This document shows positions 63,006 to 64,000 of a stretch of 64,000 bases of DNA, in pieces. The DNA comes from Dendrolimus kikuchii (Eukaryota > Arthropoda > Insecta > Lepidoptera > Lasiocampidae): contig CM034412.1 in assembly GCA_019925095.2 (NCBI GenBank), positions 4,526,001-4,590,000 of the forward strand, in the 5' to 3' direction. The position numbers and the translations under genes were made by a program. Position 1 is the stretch's first letter. Each line of letters opens with the position of its first letter. The notes beneath the pieces are model-generated. The model saw nothing but the letters and a program-made list of their open reading frames with translations. It did not search any database and had not been told where the DNA came from.

Positions 63006-63298
63006 ATATGTATGGATATGAACTCACTTACAACCCCGTATCAAGCCTTGCTTGCAACGTGTTCGCGCGCGGACGGTGAGCGAACCAATCGTTTGCAAGA
63101 CGCAGGTCTCGAATGGCCTGTGTCTTACCTGCGAGTGATGTACGTGCCCAATCGCTGACAGTGTACATGCCGATTCGTTGACTACGTGACACGAAAATTT
63201 GGCAACACGGCGTCACCTCGTGGACTACCTGTAGACGAAATAAGGGATCTGTACATTTGACCAGACCCGCCTACCTTAAAAATCACAAAAAACTGCAC

Positions 63299-63604
63299 TT
63301 ATCCATGCAGGAACGGAGGAAGAATACAATTTCCTGCGGCCGGGCGGCCTATCGTAAGAGGCGACAAAATAACCCTCAGCCAGGTGGTAGGGCATTTGTC
63401 CGACTGGATGGCTACCACCCCTGGTTTATAGTATGTCGCTATAACAATCTTATGTTGTGTTCCGGCATTAATGACCAAGTTCCAGTTTCCCTTAAGAGAG
63501 CAAGAGCGCATTTGTAGCACTTTTGGTGCTACAAATGTCCATAGGCGATGCTAACCGCTTTCCATCAAGTGGGCCGTCTGCCTGTCTGCTGAACTCCTGC
63601 AATA
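63299..63604 (-). mobile_element. Family B element
   Basis: TTATCCATGCAGGAACGGAG to CTGAACTCCTGCAATAA. Confidence 0.78.
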
Positions 63605-64000
63605 AAAAAGTTATAGATATCAGAAATATTTTATGCATATCGATCGAGTAAGTTTTTATTGTAGTTGAATATCCTGAATCGGAATCTGAAGTTAATTTAT
63701 ACCGTAATCATTGATTAATTTGAGTAAAAAAATTGGGGTTGCAATTTACTCAAAATTTTCAGGGTTTACGAGCCTCAGATTCGACTTCAGCGCAATGAAA
63801 TATATGTAGGTAGGTGGGTCTGAAATGTATAGACCACTTCTTTGTGTACTGGTGTTATTTCTAGTTATCAGTTAGTCATGTAGTCTTCTAAGTCATTCCT
63901 TCGCTGCTGAGGATTGTGTCTTTGCTGGTTGTGAACAATTACTCTCCTCCACTGAGATCGGTTTTGAGCACGGTGGAGGACTGTATTTATTGACGTGTCC
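63605..64000. other. Intronic sequence to window end
   Basis: The last 120 bp (CTTCGCTGCTGAGGATTGTG ... ACGGTGGAGGACTG) is GC-richer and may be part of another LINE; no exon seen. Confidence 0.35.

Overview
The window is AT-rich animal nuclear DNA, almost certainly from a moth or butterfly (Lepidoptera). The evidence is spliced genes with GT-AG introns, Helitrons with lepidopteran-type ends (5' TC, 3' hairpin + CTAG, A^T insertion), and many 5'-truncated LINE tails and SINE-like repeats. Bacterial-style ORF calling is misleading here: most long ORFs are repeat fragments or microsatellites. I joined the real genes by hand from splice sites, reading frame and family motifs.

Three host genes are present. 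(1) Minus strand, 40133 down to 2021: a complete sugar transporter of the insect facilitated-trehalose-transporter-like (Tret1/GLUT) MFS family, 464 codons in 7 coding exons over 38 kb; its first intron alone is 22.5 kb. (2) Plus strand, 43701-55199: a complete VIPAS39 / SPE-39 / Vps16B orthologue, 443 codons in 11 exons, including a 28-nt internal exon and a 21-nt last exon. It partners VPS33B in endosome and lysosome/phagosome trafficking. (3) Plus strand, from 61912: the first coding exon of a gene that runs off the window, probably an M17 leucyl-aminopeptidase (W07G4.4-like), with a possible upstream non-coding exon near 58174-58251. Genes 1 and 2 are head to head about 3.6 kb apart; genes 2 and 3 are in tandem. 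Nothing links the three functionally, and their order looks like ordinary chromosomal neighbourhood.

Almost everything else is repeat. I labelled the families: A = 5'-truncated LINE tails with an (ATGT)n 3' end (about 17 copies, most with 8-13 bp target-site duplications, TSDs); B = about 300-bp element, 13 full or partial copies; C = about 260-320-bp SINE-like retroposon, six copies, all with TSDs, in two subfamilies; M = A-tailed retroposon, three copies; Helitrons; G/H/I = LINE 3' tails; O and F = small inverted-repeat elements; a 1835-bp foldback element with an 8-bp TSD close to the transporter's first splice donor; a hAT-type MITE; and a pogo/Tigger-type MITE. Several other reverse-transcriptase C-termini and pieces of a retroelement ORF are scattered through the transporter introns.

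There is no sign of a CRISPR array, operon, phage or rRNA gene, and no intact transposase or full reverse transcriptase. The most interesting material is the TSD-bracketed SINE-like family C (no recognisable Pol III promoter), the foldback element at the transporter's splice donor, the altered sugar-site motifs of the transporter, several long near-perfect hairpins, and a 0.8-kb repeat pair that keeps an open frame.
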